From an uncultured Alphaproteobacteria bacterium (GTDB lineage Bacteria > Pseudomonadota > Alphaproteobacteria > UBA6615): a stretch of DNA of 64,000 bases. The translations under genes were made by a program, and so were the position numbers. The stretch lies in the NCBI GenBank assembly GCA_943787745.1, contig CALSNJ010000003.1, positions 124,001 through 188,000 on the forward strand. Reading direction: 5' to 3'. Of the stretch, positions 10,074 to 20,155 are shown piece after piece (position 1 is the first letter of the stretch; every line of letters begins with the position of its first letter). Below the pieces are notes generated by a model. That model was not told the DNA's origin, ran no database searches, and saw only the letters and a list, made by a program, of their open reading frames with translations.

Positions 10074-10508
10074 ATGGCATCTCAGCGAAATAAAAAGCGG
10101 AATGGCAAGGCGCCGACCCAGCGGCAGCTGCGCGTGGGTGAAGAAATTCGTCATGCCCTCTCGGCGATTCTGGTGCGCGCTGAATTTCGCGACCCTGAAC
10201 TCGTCGGACGCGTGATCACGGTCACCGAAGTTCGCATCAGCCCCGACTTGCGCAACGCGACGGCGTTTGTGTTGCCGCTTGAAGGAGAGGCTGCGCCGAT
10301 GGTTGAGGCTCTCAATCGCGCGGCAGCTTATCTCCGGGGCCAGCTTGCCCGTGCGGTGAAACTCAGATACCTGCCCAGCGTAAATTTCGTGCATGACGTA
10401 AGTTTTGATGAGGCCACGCGGATCGACCGCATCATGCACAGCCCGGAAGTGCAGCGGGACCTTATGGTGAGCGAATCCGACCCCGAACCTGATCCGGACC
10501 CGTCCTGA
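10074..10508 (+). CDS. rbfA: 30S ribosome-binding factor RbfA
   Basis: Ribosome assembly factor that acts on the 5' end helix of 16S rRNA. 144 residues with the RbfA KH-like core: RVGEEIRHALSAIL, then VTEVRISPDLRNATAFVLPL, then LRYLPSVNFVHDVSFDEATR with the family's final Asp-rich tail. Length is normal for alphaproteobacteria. Its TGA stop overlaps the ATG of truB by one base, indicating translational coupling. The upstream gap holds the REP-like doublet and no clear new promoter. Confidence 0.95.
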   Translation: MASQRNKKRNGKAPTQRQLRVGEEIRHALSAILVRAEFRDPELVGRVITVTEVRISPDLRNATAFVLPLEGEAAPMVEALNRAAAYLRGQLARAVKLRYLPSVNFVHDVSFDEATRIDRIMHSPEVQRDLMVSESDPEPDPDPS

Positions 10509-11434
10509 TGGGGCGCAAGCGTAAGGGCCTGCCGATCAGCGGCTGGATCAATCTCGACAAACCAGCCGGTATGACATCTTCGGCTTGTGTGAACGCGGTC
10601 CGTCGCGCGACGGGGGCCGCCAAACTTGGCCATGCCGGGACCCTCGATCCCTCGGCAACCGGGATCCTTCCGATCGCACTCGGTGAAGCCACCAAAACCA
10701 TGCCCTATGTGACCGACAGTTCGAAACGCTATGCGTTTACGGTGCATTGGGGTGCGCGCACGACCACCGATGACGCCGATGGCGAGGTCGTCGAAACCAG
10801 TGACCTTCGTCCCGAGGAGGCCGCCATCCAGGCGGCCCTGCCGCAATTTGTTGGCGCCATCGAACAGGTGCCGCCGGCGTTTTCGGCGATCAAGATTGAT
10901 GGTGAACGCGCTTATACCAAGGCGCGTGCGGGTGAAGAGTTCGAACTCGCCTCACGCATCATCAATGTCTACGCGTTTGAGCTGCTTGAAATCATCGATT
11001 CAGACCGGGCGCGCTTTGCCGTGACCTCGGGAAAAGGGGCCTATATGCGGGCCCTGGCGCGCGATCTGGCGATTGCGCTGGGCACCTGCGGACACCTGTC
11101 GGATTTGCGGCGGATGTCGGTCGGACCCTTCGATGAATCGGCTTCGATTTCTCTGGAAAAGCTGGAGGAACTTGGCCATAGTGCCGCCGCCTCACCCATA
11201 TTGTTACCGGTTGAGACCGCGCTGGACGGCATCCCGGCGCTGGCCTTGTCGGAACGTGAAGCAGGAATGCTTCGAAATGGGCAGGCAGTTCCGATCCTGC
11301 GACCGCAGGACAAGGAACGGATTGCGAGTGCCGGGGACGACGGTATCGTCCTTGTTCTTGAAGCGACAACGCCTGTGGCGCTTGTTCGCGTTGACGGGAT
11401 TCAAATCCGTCCGGTCCGCGTTTTAAACCTTTAG
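10508..11434 (+). CDS. truB: tRNA pseudouridine(55) synthase TruB
   Basis: Makes pseudouridine 55 in the T loop of tRNAs. The 308-residue protein carries the TruB catalytic motif [19 protein letters not shown], whose Asp attacks the base, plus [10 protein letters not shown]-like [15 protein letters not shown] and the later conserved [18 protein letters not shown]-like C-terminal portion is short. It starts within the stop of rbfA (TGATG) and ends 20 bases before rpsO, in the usual rbfA-truB-rpsO-pnp order. Confidence 0.95.
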   Translation: MGRKRKGLPISGWINLDKPAGMTSSACVNAVRRATGAAKLGHAGTLDPSATGILPIALGEATKTMPYVTDSSKRYAFTVHWGARTTTDDADGEVVETSDLRPEEAAIQAALPQFVGAIEQVPPAFSAIKIDGERAYTKARAGEEFELASRIINVYAFELLEIIDSDRARFAVTSGKGAYMRALARDLAIALGTCGHLSDLRRMSVGPFDESASISLEKLEELGHSAAASPILLPVETALDGIPALALSEREAGMLRNGQAVPILRPQDKERIASAGDDGIVLVLEATTPVALVRVDGIQIRPVRVLNL

Positions 11435-11454
11435 ATGCCGGGAGAAATACGACC

Positions 11455-11724
11455 ATGTCGATTACGCCCGAGCGTAAAGCTGAACTTATCAAAGAATACG
11501 AAACCAAACCGGGTGACACAGGTTCCCCCGAGGTGCAGGTCGCGATCCTGACAGAACGGATCAAAAATCTGACCGAGCACTTGCAGACACATGCAAAAGA
11601 TCATCATTCACGTCGTGGACTCCTCCAGATGGTGGGTCTGCGTCGACGTCTGCTCGACTATGTGAAGCGCAAAAACGAAGAGCGCTACAAGACATTGATC
11701 GAGCGCGTGGGCGTCCGCCGCTAG
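11455..11724 (+). CDS. rpsO: 30S ribosomal protein S15
   Basis: Primary 16S rRNA-binding protein of the small subunit. 89 residues, beginning [15 protein letters not shown] and ending ERVGVRR, with the S15 signature [18 protein letters not shown]. The ribosome binding site GGGAGA lies 9 bases before the ATG. Full-length and intact. It is followed by hairpins and then pnp. Confidence 0.97.
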   Translation: MSITPERKAELIKEYETKPGDTGSPEVQVAILTERIKNLTEHLQTHAKDHHSRRGLLQMVGLRRRLLDYVKRKNEERYKTLIERVGVRR

Positions 11725-11748
11725 TTGCGGAATTCCCTGTATACGAAA

Positions 11749-11810
11749 GTGCCGGCATAGCCCGGCACCGCTAAAAAAGTACCACGGGATGCAATTCGGT
11801 ATCCCGGGTG
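11749..11810 (+). other. Two stem-loops between rpsO and pnp
   Basis: The first hairpin pairs GTGCCGG (11749-11755) with CCGGCAC (11762-11768). The second pairs ACC-a-CGGGAT (11781-11790) with ATCCCG-GGT (11801-11809) around a ten-base loop. Neither is followed by a T run on the + strand, so they are not simple terminators. In E. coli a similar rpsO-pnp stem is cut by RNase III and mediates PNPase autoregulation. The same role is plausible here but inferred. Confidence 0.5.
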
Positions 11811-11941
11811 CTTGCTCGCGCGGAAGGTCCGCGAACTCGTCGTCAAAACAGATTTGCTGCGTGACGGCGCGATGACCCCGAGGGCACGGGGCATTTGATC
11901 CGGGATAGGCCCGGTCGGATGACGCAGGTTGGAGATAGACG

Positions 11942-14119
11942 ATGTTTGACATTGTCCGTAAGGAAATTGAATGGGGTGGGCGCACGCTCACCATCGAAAC
12001 CGGGCGTATTGCCCGACAGGCCGACGGGGCCGTTCTCGTCAGTTATGGTGAGTCATCCGTACTCTGCACGGCCGTGGGCCAGCAGAAGCCCAAGGAAGGG
12101 ATCGATTTCTTCCCGCTGACGGTTCACTACCAGGAGAAGACATACGCCGCGGGCAAAATCCCCGGTGGCTTCTTCAAGCGTGAAGGCCGTCCGACAGAGA
12201 AGGAGGTTCTGACCTCCCGTCTGATCGATCGCCCGATCCGCCCGCTCTTCCACAAGAGCTATCGCAATGAAACGCAGATTATCTGCACCACGGTCAGCCA
12301 TGATCTGGAAAACGATCCGGACATCGCCGCCCTGATCGGTGCCTCGGCTGCGCTGACGATCTCGGGACTTCCGTTCCTGGGTCCGATCGGTGCGGCCCGT
12401 GTTGGTTATGTCGATGGCGAATATGTGCTCAACCCGACCGCCGACCAGCTGGCCGAGTCCGAACTGGACCTGATTGTGGCCGGCACGGCAGAAGGCGTGC
12501 TGATGGTTGAATCCGAAGCTCATGAGCTGTCCGAGGAGATCATGCTCGGTGCCGTCATGTTCGGCCACGAGGCCTACCAGGACGTGATCAACCTGATCAT
12601 CTCTGTTGCAGAACGTGCGGCAAAGGAGCCGCGCGCGGTGACTGAGCCGTCTCAGGAAGAGCTCGACCTCAAGGCGAAGGTCCGCAAACTTGGCGAAGCC
12701 GCCATCCGCGAAGCCTACACCGAGAAAGACAAGCTCGCCCGTCAGGAGAAAGTCTCCGCGGCCAAGGCGTCTGTCATGGAGCAGCTCTCCGAAGACGAGC
12801 AGGCGGGTGCCGGTGCGGCCCTGAAATCCCTCGAATCCGACGTGGTCCGTCGCGACATCATCGACACGGGCAACCGTATCGATGGTCGTGACACCAAGAC
12901 CGTGCGTCCGATCGATTGTCAGATTTCGGTGCTGCCGCGCTCTCATGGTTCGGCACTGTTCACCCGGGGTGAAACCCAGGGTCTGGTTGTGGCCACGCTC
13001 GGCACCGGTCAGGATGAGCAGATCATTGATGCGCTGGAAGGTGAGTACCGCCAGCACTTCATGCTGCACTACAACTTCCCGCCATACTCGGTGGGTGAAG
13101 CCGGTCGTATGGGCTTTACCGGCCGTCGTGAAATCGGCCATGGCAAGCTGGCCTGGCGCGCGGTGCGCCCGGTTCTGCCGGCCAAGGAAGACTTCCCCTA
13201 CACGATCCGCGTGGTCTCCGAGATCACCGAATCCAACGGGTCCTCTTCCATGGCGTCGGTCTGTGGTGCTTCGCTCTCGATGATGGATGCGGGCGTTCCG
13301 CTGAAGGCACCGGTTGCGGGTATCGCGATGGGCCTGATCAAGGAAGACGACGGCTATGCCGTGTTGTCCGATATTCTCGGTGACGAGGATCATCTCGGCG
13401 ACATGGACTTCAAGGTCGCCGGTTCCGCTGCCGGCATCACCTCGTTGCAGATGGACATCAAGATCACGTCCATCACCCCGGAGATCATGCAGATCGCGCT
13501 GGATCAGGCCAAAGACGGCCGGATTCACATCCTGGGTGAGATGGCCAAGTCTATCGATACCTCGCGCAACGAGCTGTCCCAGCACGCCCCGCGTATCACC
13601 ACGATGACGGTCCCGACGGACAAAATTCGTGACGTGATTGGCACGGGCGGCAAGGTCATTCGTGAAATCTGCGAAGTGACCGGCTGTAAGGTCGACATCG
13701 ATGACGAAGGCCTGATCAAGGTTGCCTCATCCGATGGCGAAGCTGCACAGAAGGCGATCGACTGGATCACCTCCATCGTGGCAGAGCCTGAAGTCGGCGT
13801 GATCTACACCGGCAAGGTTGTGAAGGTTGTCGATTTCGGCGCTTTCGTGAACTTCTTCGGTGCCCGCGATGGTCTGGTCCACATTTCCGAGCTCAAGAAT
13901 GAGCGCGTCGGCACAGTGACCGACGTGATCAATGAGGGCGACGAAGTGAAGGTCAAGGTCATCGGGATGGATGATCGCGGCAAGGTCAAACTGTCCATGC
14001 GCGTCGTCGATCAGGAGACCGGCGAAGAGCTCGAGGACACACGCCCGCCGCGTGAGCCCCGTGAAGGTGGCGACGACGACCGTCCCCGTCGTCCGCGCCG
14101 CCCGCGTCGCGAAGACTAA
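11942..14119 (+). CDS. pnp: Polyribonucleotide nucleotidyltransferase (PNPase)
   Basis: Phosphorolytic 3'-5' exoribonuclease and degradosome partner. The 725-residue protein has two RNase PH domains, starting [20 protein letters not shown] and again near residue 310 with [15 protein letters not shown]. These are separated by an alpha-helical region and followed by a KH domain ([20 protein letters not shown]) near residue 560. The S1 domain ([21 protein letters not shown]) near 625 precedes an Arg/Pro/Asp-rich tail. A good ribosome binding site (GGAG) lies 7 bases before the ATG. A strong terminator follows. Confidence 0.97.
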   Translation: MFDIVRKEIEWGGRTLTIETGRIARQADGAVLVSYGESSVLCTAVGQQKPKEGIDFFPLTVHYQEKTYAAGKIPGGFFKREGRPTEKEVLTSRLIDRPIRPLFHKSYRNETQIICTTVSHDLENDPDIAALIGASAALTISGLPFLGPIGAARVGYVDGEYVLNPTADQLAESELDLIVAGTAEGVLMVESEAHELSEEIMLGAVMFGHEAYQDVINLIISVAERAAKEPRAVTEPSQEELDLKAKVRKLGEAAIREAYTEKDKLARQEKVSAAKASVMEQLSEDEQAGAGAALKSLESDVVRRDIIDTGNRIDGRDTKTVRPIDCQISVLPRSHGSALFTRGETQGLVVATLGTGQDEQIIDALEGEYRQHFMLHYNFPPYSVGEAGRMGFTGRREIGHGKLAWRAVRPVLPAKEDFPYTIRVVSEITESNGSSSMASVCGASLSMMDAGVPLKAPVAGIAMGLIKEDDGYAVLSDILGDEDHLGDMDFKVAGSAAGITSLQMDIKITSITPEIMQIALDQAKDGRIHILGEMAKSIDTSRNELSQHAPRITTMTVPTDKIRDVIGTGGKVIREICEVTGCKVDIDDEGLIKVASSDGEAAQKAIDWITSIVAEPEVGVIYTGKVVKVVDFGAFVNFFGARDGLVHISELKNERVGTVTDVINEGDEVKVKVIGMDDRGKVKLSMRVVDQETGEELEDTRPPREPREGGDDDRPRRPRRPRRED

Positions 14120-14146
14120 TCTCGGCACAGTACGCTGAAACGAAAG

Positions 14147-14175
14147 CGGCCCCGGAGAAATCCGGGGCCGTTTTT
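14147..14175 (+). terminator. Intrinsic terminator of pnp
   Basis: Perfect 10-bp stem CGGCCCCGGA (14147-14156) / TCCGGGGCCG (14161-14170) closed by a GAAA tetraloop and followed by five T residues. It ends the rimP-pnp operon. The sequence is nearly the same as the terminator after pit at 17209. Confidence 0.93.
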
Positions 14176-14194
14176 CTTTGTCTCACTGCTGCGC

Positions 14195-15054
14195 CTAAAA
14201 CGGCACGTCGCCTTGAATGACGATGCGGTGCATCAGGCGGTGGTCGGTGTAGTCGAACAGGGCGTAGTGAAGCGAGGTGCGGTTGTCCCAAATCGCGAGA
14301 TCATTCTCCCGCCATTTGTGGCGGTACTGGAACTCGGGCGTGCTTAGGTAATCGAACAGATAGCGCAGCAGCATGTCGCTTTCCTTGCGGTCCATGTCCT
14401 TGATGAAGCTGGTCATGGATTCATTCACGAACAGACCCTTTTTGCCGGTCACCGGGTGGGTGCGTATGACGGGGTGCAGGGCCGGGCTGGTATTCGGCCT
14501 TTTTCTTCTGCAGATGCTCCTGATAATCCGCGTCCCAGAGTTCGGGGCGCACATGCAAATCATAAGCCTGGAAGCGGTCGTTATAGGCCCACAACCCGTC
14601 GAGATGGGCTTTCATGCGATCCGATAAGCGCCTCATAGGCCGCAATCCCGCTCACCCAGATCGTGTCACCGCCCTCGGGTGGGATGTCCTTGGCATAGAG
14701 GACCGTGCCCATGGTGGGTTTGGGAGTGCCGACGAAATAGGTGTGCCACAGATCCTTGGTCACATGGGGCGGGTTGTCGGCGTCATATTCCAGAATATCG
14801 ACGTCAGGGTGTTCATCGCTTTTTTCAAAGCCGGACACGGCGGAGGGCTGAACATCACCAAAACGCCGCGCGAATTCGGATTGCTGGGCCTGGGTCAGGT
14901 TTTGATCGCGGAAAACCAAGACCGTACGGTCGAGCAGGGCGGAATGAATTTCATCGAACTGCCGGTTGGTCAGCGCGGTCGAGAGGTCCAGCCCCTCGAT
15001 GATGGCGCCACAGGCGGGTGACATATCGTCCACCTGAATTGTCTCATAGGTCAT
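14195..15054 (-). pseudogene. TauD/TfdA-family dioxygenase, disrupted by two frameshifts
   Basis: Homologue of Fe(II)/2-oxoglutarate-dependent dioxygenases of the TauD/TfdA type, such as taurine or 2,4-D dioxygenase. The reading is split over three frames: residues up to GIAAYEAL (from ATG 15054), then SDRMKAHLDGLWAYNDR to EYQP, then HPVIRTHPVTGKKGLFVNE to the end at 14195. Removing one base near 14624-14627 and one near 14484-14486 restores a continuous product of about 285 residues. The iron-binding H-x-D motif reads HTY (His104, Tyr106), so a metal ligand is also lost. The C-terminal HR motif remains. It has no operon partner. Sequencing error at one site is possible, but three independent lesions suggest a decaying gene. 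Confidence 0.85.
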
Positions 15055-15223
15055 GCTGTTCTTCCATTCGATCGTTTTCCCGGTTTCGCAATTGTTGCCA
15101 CTGTCGGTTTTCGTGACAAGTCAGGCGTTATCCACTGTTTCAGCCTCGCTCCGGTGCACGATTCTGGCGTAAAGTGCCGCCGTCATAAAAATGTAACAAA
15201 CTTATAAGACGGCGCCTCACCTC

Positions 15224-15700
15224 GTGTTTCTGAATACCAAAACTGTCCAGCAGGTTGCGGCCCTGCCGTTTGTGCCGTTGGCCGATGGTATCGAAGTGCT
15301 GTTGGTGACCTCCCGACATGGGGGGCGGTGGCTGCTGCCCAAGGGGTGGCCGAACGACAAAGAGGCCTTTGCGGCGGCCGCCGAACGTGAAGCCCTTGAG
15401 GAAGCCGGTGTGGTCGGCGCCGTGCATCCCGACTCTATTGGCGATTACACCTACACAAAATCAATGCCCAAAGGGTATCAGGTGCGCAGTCATGTCTTCG
15501 TGTATCCGCTTCTGATTCAGGAGCACCGGCTCGACTGGCCCGAGCGGGATGAGCGCAGCTGTCGCTGGGCTGCTCTGGACGAGGCGGTCGAGCTTGTCGG
15601 AGATCGCGGCCTGTCCCGTCTTTTGAAAAACCTGTCCCGTTCCCGCGGTGACCTCTTGCGAGACATTTGTATGTCTCGCCAGCCTGCGAAACACGGCTGA
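15224..15700 (+). CDS. Nudix hydrolase
   Basis: Small (158-residue) hydrolase of nucleoside diphosphates linked to another moiety. The Nudix box is complete: G-WPNDK-E-AFAAAAE-REALEEAGV, fitting GX5EX7REUXEEXGU, near residue 46-68. It follows a beta strand containing GGRWLLPKGWP. The form resembles the short diphosphoinositol-polyphosphate/Ap4A-type Nudix proteins common in alphaproteobacteria; the substrate cannot be read from sequence. It starts with GTG and has a weak ribosome binding site. It ends 15 bases before pit, so the two could be cotranscribed. Confidence 0.88.
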   Translation: MFLNTKTVQQVAALPFVPLADGIEVLLVTSRHGGRWLLPKGWPNDKEAFAAAAEREALEEAGVVGAVHPDSIGDYTYTKSMPKGYQVRSHVFVYPLLIQEHRLDWPERDERSCRWAALDEAVELVGDRGLSRLLKNLSRSRGDLLRDICMSRQPAKHG

Positions 15701-15715
15701 CCCGAAAGGAAAATC

Positions 15716-17200
15716 ATGGCCCGGATCAAACAATCCCTCGATAAGGATCTTGAAAAGATCGTCCATGTGGAAGCCGCCACGCGCTCCATGGCCAGCGGAC
15801 TGGGGTCTCACGGGATCGCGCTCGTGTTTCTGGTGTTCGTCGCCCTGATGGCAGCGATCTTCTCCGGGGTCACCTCTGACAGCGTGATGGTTGTCATGGC
15901 TGCGATTCTGGGTGGCTATATGGCGCTCAACATTGGTGCCAATGACGTGGCCAACAATGTGGGACCAGCCGTGGGCTCCCGCGCGTTGACGTTGTTTGGT
16001 GCCTTGGTGATTGCCGCGGTTTTCGAAAGCGCCGGTGCGTTGCTCGCGGGCGGCGAGGTCGTGAACACGATCTCCAAGGGGATCATCGATCCCTCGCTGG
16101 TCGAAGATACGAGCGTCTTTATTCTGGCGATGATGGCGGCGCTGATTTCGGCGGCGCTCTGGGTCAACCTCGCGACCTTCATTGGTGCGCCGGTCTCCAC
16201 GACCCATGCGGTTGTGGGCGGCGTGATGGGGGCGGGTGTGGCTGCGGTCGGGTTCGCGCTGGTCAACTGGGGCACGATGAGTGCGATTGCGGCCAGCTGG
16301 GTGATCTCGCCGGTGCTTGGTGGTGTGATCGCCGCGGGCTTCCTGGCTTTCATCAAGGTCAACATCATCTATCAGCCCGACAAGATTGCCGCCGCCCGGC
16401 GCTGGGTGCCGTTGCTGGTCGCGATCATGGCCGGGGCCTTTGCGTGCTATCTCTCGATCAAGGGGCTCAAGCGCATCTGGAAGCCGGACACGGTGACCAT
16501 TCTGCTCATCGGGGCGGTGGTGTTCGGAATTGTCTGGGCGGTGATGCTGCCCTTGATCCGGCGCCAGTCCGAAGGCATGGAGAACCGCAATCAGTCCCTG
16601 CGCACGTTGTTTCGGATTCCGCTGATCTGTTCGGCCGCGCTGTTGTCCTTTGCCCATGGCGCCAATGATGTGGCCAATGCGATTGGTCCGTTGGCTGCGA
16701 TTCTGCGCGCTGTTGAATTCGGGGATATCGCGGGCAAGGTTGCCGTCCCGATCTGGATCATGATGATCGGGGCCTTCGGCATTTCGCTGGGATTGTTCCT
16801 GTACGGGCCCAAGCTGATCCGTATGGTCGGTGATCAGATCACCAAGATGAACCCGATGCGCGCCTATTGCGTGGCGCTCTCGGCGGCGATCACGGTGATC
16901 ATCGCGTCATGGCTGGGCCTGCCTGTCAGCTCGACCCATATCGCGGTCGGAGCCGTCTTCGGGGTCGGGTTCTTCCGGGAGTATTATACGCGGCGTAGCA
17001 AGCGAAGGCGGGAGATGGTGACAGCGGGCAGCAATGCGCCGGAAGAAGCGCCCTTGCCACCTGAAGTGTTGCGCCATCGCAAGCTGGTCCGGCGCTCCCA
17101 CTTCATCACCATCGTGGCGGCCTGGGTGATTACCGTCCCGGCGACCGCGCTGTTGTCGGCCACGGTCTTCTTCATCCTGAACGCGACGATCACACTCTAG
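15716..17200 (+). CDS. pit: PiT-family inorganic phosphate transporter
   Basis: Cation-coupled phosphate (or sulfate) permease in the inner membrane. The 494-residue protein has about ten hydrophobic segments and the duplicated PiT signature, GANDVANNVGPAVGSR near residue 72 and GANDVANAIGPLAA near residue 312. Conserved P-(I/V)-SSTH motifs are also visible twice (GAPVSTTHAVVGG and GLPVSSTHIAVGA). A good GAAAGGAAAA stretch precedes the ATG. No PhoU-like gene is adjacent. A strong terminator follows. Confidence 0.93.
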   Translation: MARIKQSLDKDLEKIVHVEAATRSMASGLGSHGIALVFLVFVALMAAIFSGVTSDSVMVVMAAILGGYMALNIGANDVANNVGPAVGSRALTLFGALVIAAVFESAGALLAGGEVVNTISKGIIDPSLVEDTSVFILAMMAALISAALWVNLATFIGAPVSTTHAVVGGVMGAGVAAVGFALVNWGTMSAIAASWVISPVLGGVIAAGFLAFIKVNIIYQPDKIAAARRWVPLLVAIMAGAFACYLSIKGLKRIWKPDTVTILLIGAVVFGIVWAVMLPLIRRQSEGMENRNQSLRTLFRIPLICSAALLSFAHGANDVANAIGPLAAILRAVEFGDIAGKVAVPIWIMMIGAFGISLGLFLYGPKLIRMVGDQITKMNPMRAYCVALSAAITVIIASWLGLPVSSTHIAVGAVFGVGFFREYYTRRSKRRREMVTAGSNAPEEAPLPPEVLRHRKLVRRSHFITIVAAWVITVPATALLSATVFFILNATITL

Positions 17201-17208
17201 AAACGAAG

Positions 17209-17236
17209 CGGCCCCGGAAAACCCGGGGCCGTTTTT
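17209..17236 (+). terminator. Intrinsic terminator of pit
   Basis: Nine-bp stem CGGCCCCGG (17209-17217) / CCGGGGCCG (17223-17231) with loop AAAAC, followed by five T residues at 17232-17236. The whole element including flanks is almost identical to the pnp terminator. It lies between convergent pit and fabI and may slow transcription from both sides, although the T run is only on the pit side. Confidence 0.9.
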
Positions 17237-17260
17237 CTTTGAGTTCGGTTTGGTTCCGGG

Positions 17261-18118
17261 CTAGCTGTCGTCGCCGTTCTTGGCGGCCGGGTCGGGCATA
17301 CCGATGGCGTTGAAGCCGCAATCCACATAGTGGATTTCACCGGTCACGGCCTTGGACAGGTCCGAGAGCAGGTAAAGGCCGGCACCCCCCACATCGTCGA
17401 GCATGACGTTGCGGCGCAGCGGTGAAACCTCACGGTTGTAGTTGTAGATCTGCCGCGCCGCGCCGACCGCGGATCCGGCCAGTGTGCGCATGGGGCCTGC
17501 GGAGATTGCATTGACGCGCACGCCATCCGGGCCGAGGTCTGATGCGAGATAGCGCACGCTGGCTTCCAGTGCCGCCTTGGCCACACCCATCACGTTGTAG
17601 TTGGGCATGACGGCATTCGCGCCGTGATAACTCAGCGTCAGTAGTGAGCCTGACTCGCTCATCATGGCTGCTGCACGCTGTGCCACAGCGGTGAATGAGA
17701 AGCATGAGGTGTTCATGGTCTGCAGGAAGTTTTCCTGACTCGTGTTCATGTAGCGACCCTCGAGCTCTTCCTTGTCGGAATAGGCAATCGCGTGAACCAC
17801 AAAGTCGATATTGTCCCAGGTATCGCCAATGACAGAGAACGCCTTGTCGAGAGAGGCCATGTCAGAGGCATCACACTGCACCATAGCGGCGGCATCGACG
17901 GATTCGGCCAGCGGGCTGACCCGGCGTGCAAAAGCGTCGGTCTGGTAGGTGAAGGCCAGGCTTGCGCCCTGTGCGGCGGCGGCCTGGGCGATTCCCCAGG
18001 CGATCGAGTGGTCGTTGGCCACACCCATAATCAGGCCGCGCTTGCCGGCCATCAGGTTGCCGGCGGCGGCATGGGTTGCGGGCGTAGGTCCGGTTTCGGG
18101 CGCGCGTGCGTCAGCCAT
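17261..18118 (-). CDS. fabI: Enoyl-[acyl-carrier-protein] reductase (FabI)
   Basis: NAD(P)H-dependent enzyme that reduces the enoyl-ACP double bond, the last step of each fatty acid elongation round. Motifs: GVANDHSIAWGIA in the nucleotide-binding loop and the FabI-type Tyr-(Xaa)6-Lys pair Y174/K181, with Y164 ahead of it. The 285-residue product starts at ATG 18118 (MADARAPETG). The open frame extends upstream to 18175, but that would overlap fabB and adds no family sequence. The N-terminal 20 residues are an extra, low-complexity extension. It is the last gene of fabA-fabB-fabI, 4 bases after fabB. Confidence 0.95.
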   Translation of the reverse strand: MADARAPETGPTPATHAAAGNLMAGKRGLIMGVANDHSIAWGIAQAAAAQGASLAFTYQTDAFARRVSPLAESVDAAAMVQCDASDMASLDKAFSVIGDTWDNIDFVVHAIAYSDKEELEGRYMNTSQENFLQTMNTSCFSFTAVAQRAAAMMSESGSLLTLSYHGANAVMPNYNVMGVAKAALEASVRYLASDLGPDGVRVNAISAGPMRTLAGSAVGAARQIYNYNREVSPLRRNVMLDDVGGAGLYLLSDLSKAVTGEIHYVDCGFNAIGMPDPAAKNGDDS

Positions 18119-18122
18119 CGGT

Positions 18123-19358
18123 TCAGCCCTCGTGCCGCTGGAAGGCCAGCGTTGCGTTGGTGCCACCGAAACCAAAGCTGTTCGACATCACGGTGTTCAG
18201 TCCGGCATTGTCGATGCGCTCGCGGACGATCTTGGCGTCACCTGCCTCGGGATCAAGCTCTTCGATATTGGCCGAAGCCGCGAGGAAATCGTTCTCCATC
18301 ATCAGCATCGAGTAGATCGCTTCGTGGGCGCCGGTTGCACCCTGGGAATGCCCGGTGAGCGATTTGGTCGAGGAGATGTAGGGGCTGTGCTCACCAAAGG
18401 CCTCGCGAATGGCGGCCAGTTCGATCATGTCGCCGACCGGTGTCGAGGTGCCGTGGGCATTGATGTAATCAACCTTCCGATCACCCAGACCGGCCATCGC
18501 CATCTTCATGCAGCGCACAGCACCTTCGCCTGAAGGTGCAACCATGTCGACGCCGTCCGAGGTGGCGCCGTAGCCCACCAGTTCGGCGTAGATTTTTGCG
18601 CCGCGCGCCTTGGCGCGTTCCATGTCTTCAAGCACCACGACGCCTGCGCCACCGGCGATCACGAAACCATCGCGATTGGCGTCATAGGCGCGCGAAGCTT
18701 TCTCGGGGGTGTCGTTGTACTTGGAGGACAGCGCCCCCATCGCATCAAACAGCACCGAAAGGGTCCAGTGGAGCTCTTCGGCACCGCCGGCAAAGACAAC
18801 GTCCTGCTTGCCCATCTGGATTAGTTCCGAACCATTGCCAATGCAATGCGCGCTGGTCGAACAGGCCGAGCTGATCGAATAGGAAAGGCCGCGCATGCCG
18901 AAGGCGGTCGACATATTCGCCGAGAGTGTCGAACACATCGCTTTGGGAACGGCGTAGGGACCAACCCGCTTGGGGCTTTTTTCGCGCGCGATGTCGGCGG
19001 CTTCGACCTGTGCTGACGTTGACGGCCCGCCCGAGCCCATCACAAGGCCGGTGCGTTCGTCACGGATATCGGCGTCGGTCAGGCCGGAATCTGTGATTGC
19101 CTGCTGCATGGCGACGTAGTTGTAGGCTGCGCCGTCGCCCATGAAGCGGCGGAGCTTGCGGTCGATATGTTCGTCGAGATCCACATTCGGGGCGCCATGG
19201 ACATGGGAGCGGAAGCCCATCTCTTCATAGACGTCACTGTGGACGATCCCGGACTTTCCTTCGCGCAAACTCTCTGTGACTTCGGCGACGTTCGATCCGA
19301 TGGGGGAGACAATGCCGAGGCCCGTCACGGCGACCCGGCGCAGGCCGTTGTTGCTCAT
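18123..19358 (-). CDS. fabB: 3-oxoacyl-[acyl-carrier-protein] synthase I (FabB)
   Basis: Condensing enzyme needed to elongate unsaturated acyl chains. 411 residues, close to E. coli FabB. The catalytic cysteine is C166 in [10 protein letters not shown]; the two histidines are in [11 protein letters not shown] and [15 protein letters not shown]; the glycine-rich [10 protein letters not shown] tail motif is present. It lies 5 bases downstream of fabA. The pairing with FabA makes the classical anaerobic-type unsaturated fatty acid pathway, so the organism should not need an oxygen-dependent desaturase for this. Confidence 0.95.
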   Translation of the reverse strand: MSNNGLRRVAVTGLGIVSPIGSNVAEVTESLREGKSGIVHSDVYEEMGFRSHVHGAPNVDLDEHIDRKLRRFMGDGAAYNYVAMQQAITDSGLTDADIRDERTGLVMGSGGPSTSAQVEAADIAREKSPKRVGPYAVPKAMCSTLSANMSTAFGMRGLSYSISSACSTSAHCIGNGSELIQMGKQDVVFAGGAEELHWTLSVLFDAMGALSSKYNDTPEKASRAYDANRDGFVIAGGAGVVVLEDMERAKARGAKIYAELVGYGATSDGVDMVAPSGEGAVRCMKMAMAGLGDRKVDYINAHGTSTPVGDMIELAAIREAFGEHSPYISSTKSLTGHSQGATGAHEAIYSMLMMENDFLAASANIEELDPEAGDAKIVRERIDNAGLNTVMSNSFGFGGTNATLAFQRHEG

Positions 19359-19363
19359 GGTTC

Positions 19364-19885
19364 TTATTTCTCGCTAGGTGGGAACAGGCCAACGCGCAGC
19401 CCGGTGGTGGTGTAGACGGTTTCGCCATCAAGTTCGGCTTTGCCGTCGGCAACAGCGATCGCAAAGCCCCGTTTGATGACCTTCTGTACATCGACCTGGT
19501 AGCGCAGCAGCTTGCCCTCGGGCTTCACTTCACCGGCAAACTTGACCTCACCGACGCCAAGCGCGCGGCCCGGTCCGGGCAGGTTGAGCCAGCCGAGATA
19601 GAAGCCAAGCATTTGCCACAATGCATCCAGACCGAGGCAACCCGGCATGATCGGATCGCTCTTGAAATGGCATTCGTAGAACCAGAGGTCCGGCTTGATA
19701 TCCAGTTCGGCAATGATGAGACCCTTGCCGTGCTCGCCGCCATCGGCGGAGATTTCCGTGATGCGGTCGAACATGAGCATCGGCGGTGCCGGCAGCAATG
19801 CATTGCCGGGGCCAAACAGCTCACCATTTCCGCATTGGATCAGGTCGTCGTAGGAGAAACTCGATTTTTCAGTGAACGCGCTCAT
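19364..19885 (-). CDS. fabA: 3-hydroxydecanoyl-[ACP] dehydratase/isomerase (FabA)
   Basis: Dehydrates 3-hydroxydecanoyl-ACP and isomerises the product to cis-3-decenoyl-ACP, the branch point to unsaturated fatty acids. 173 residues with the single hot-dog fold; catalytic H73 (in [13 protein letters not shown]) and D87 (in GLDALWQ) have the same spacing as E. coli H70/D84. First gene of fabA-fabB-fabI. It is transcribed away from irr, and the 270-base gap between their starts must contain both promoters. That divergent pair is conserved in many alphaproteobacteria. Confidence 0.96.
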   Translation of the reverse strand: MSAFTEKSSFSYDDLIQCGNGELFGPGNALLPAPPMLMFDRITEISADGGEHGKGLIIAELDIKPDLWFYECHFKSDPIMPGCLGLDALWQMLGFYLGWLNLPGPGRALGVGEVKFAGEVKPEGKLLRYQVDVQKVIKRGFAIAVADGKAELDGETVYTTTGLRVGLFPPSEK

Positions 19886-20155
19886 GCCAATGTCGCTCAG
19901 GCCTCTTGTCGTCAGAAATTACGGGATGTTTCTATCAGGTGTTCGCCGAACTGTCCCAAAATTGCACGGTTCGGCCCGGATTTTCCCGAATCCTGACATT
20001 GTCGGCTGAACAGGTAAAGTCATGGCAGGGATGTGCTCGAGTTGGAGCTGCACGTCATTCGGTTTTACATATAAAAACACGCGATTAGAGTGCCTTATGA
20101 ACTTCTTTCGAGAGATTCCTCTTTACACGGCACAAAAAACCACCATATTGAATGC

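Noticed and set aside
12053-13585. 510-residue open frame antisense to pnp
   Set aside because: Fully inside pnp on the other strand, with no recognisable domain; a shadow of pnp codon usage.
15461-16657. 398-residue open frame antisense to the Nudix and pit genes
   Set aside because: His/Arg/Asp-rich low-complexity translation, typical of the complement of hydrophobic membrane codons.
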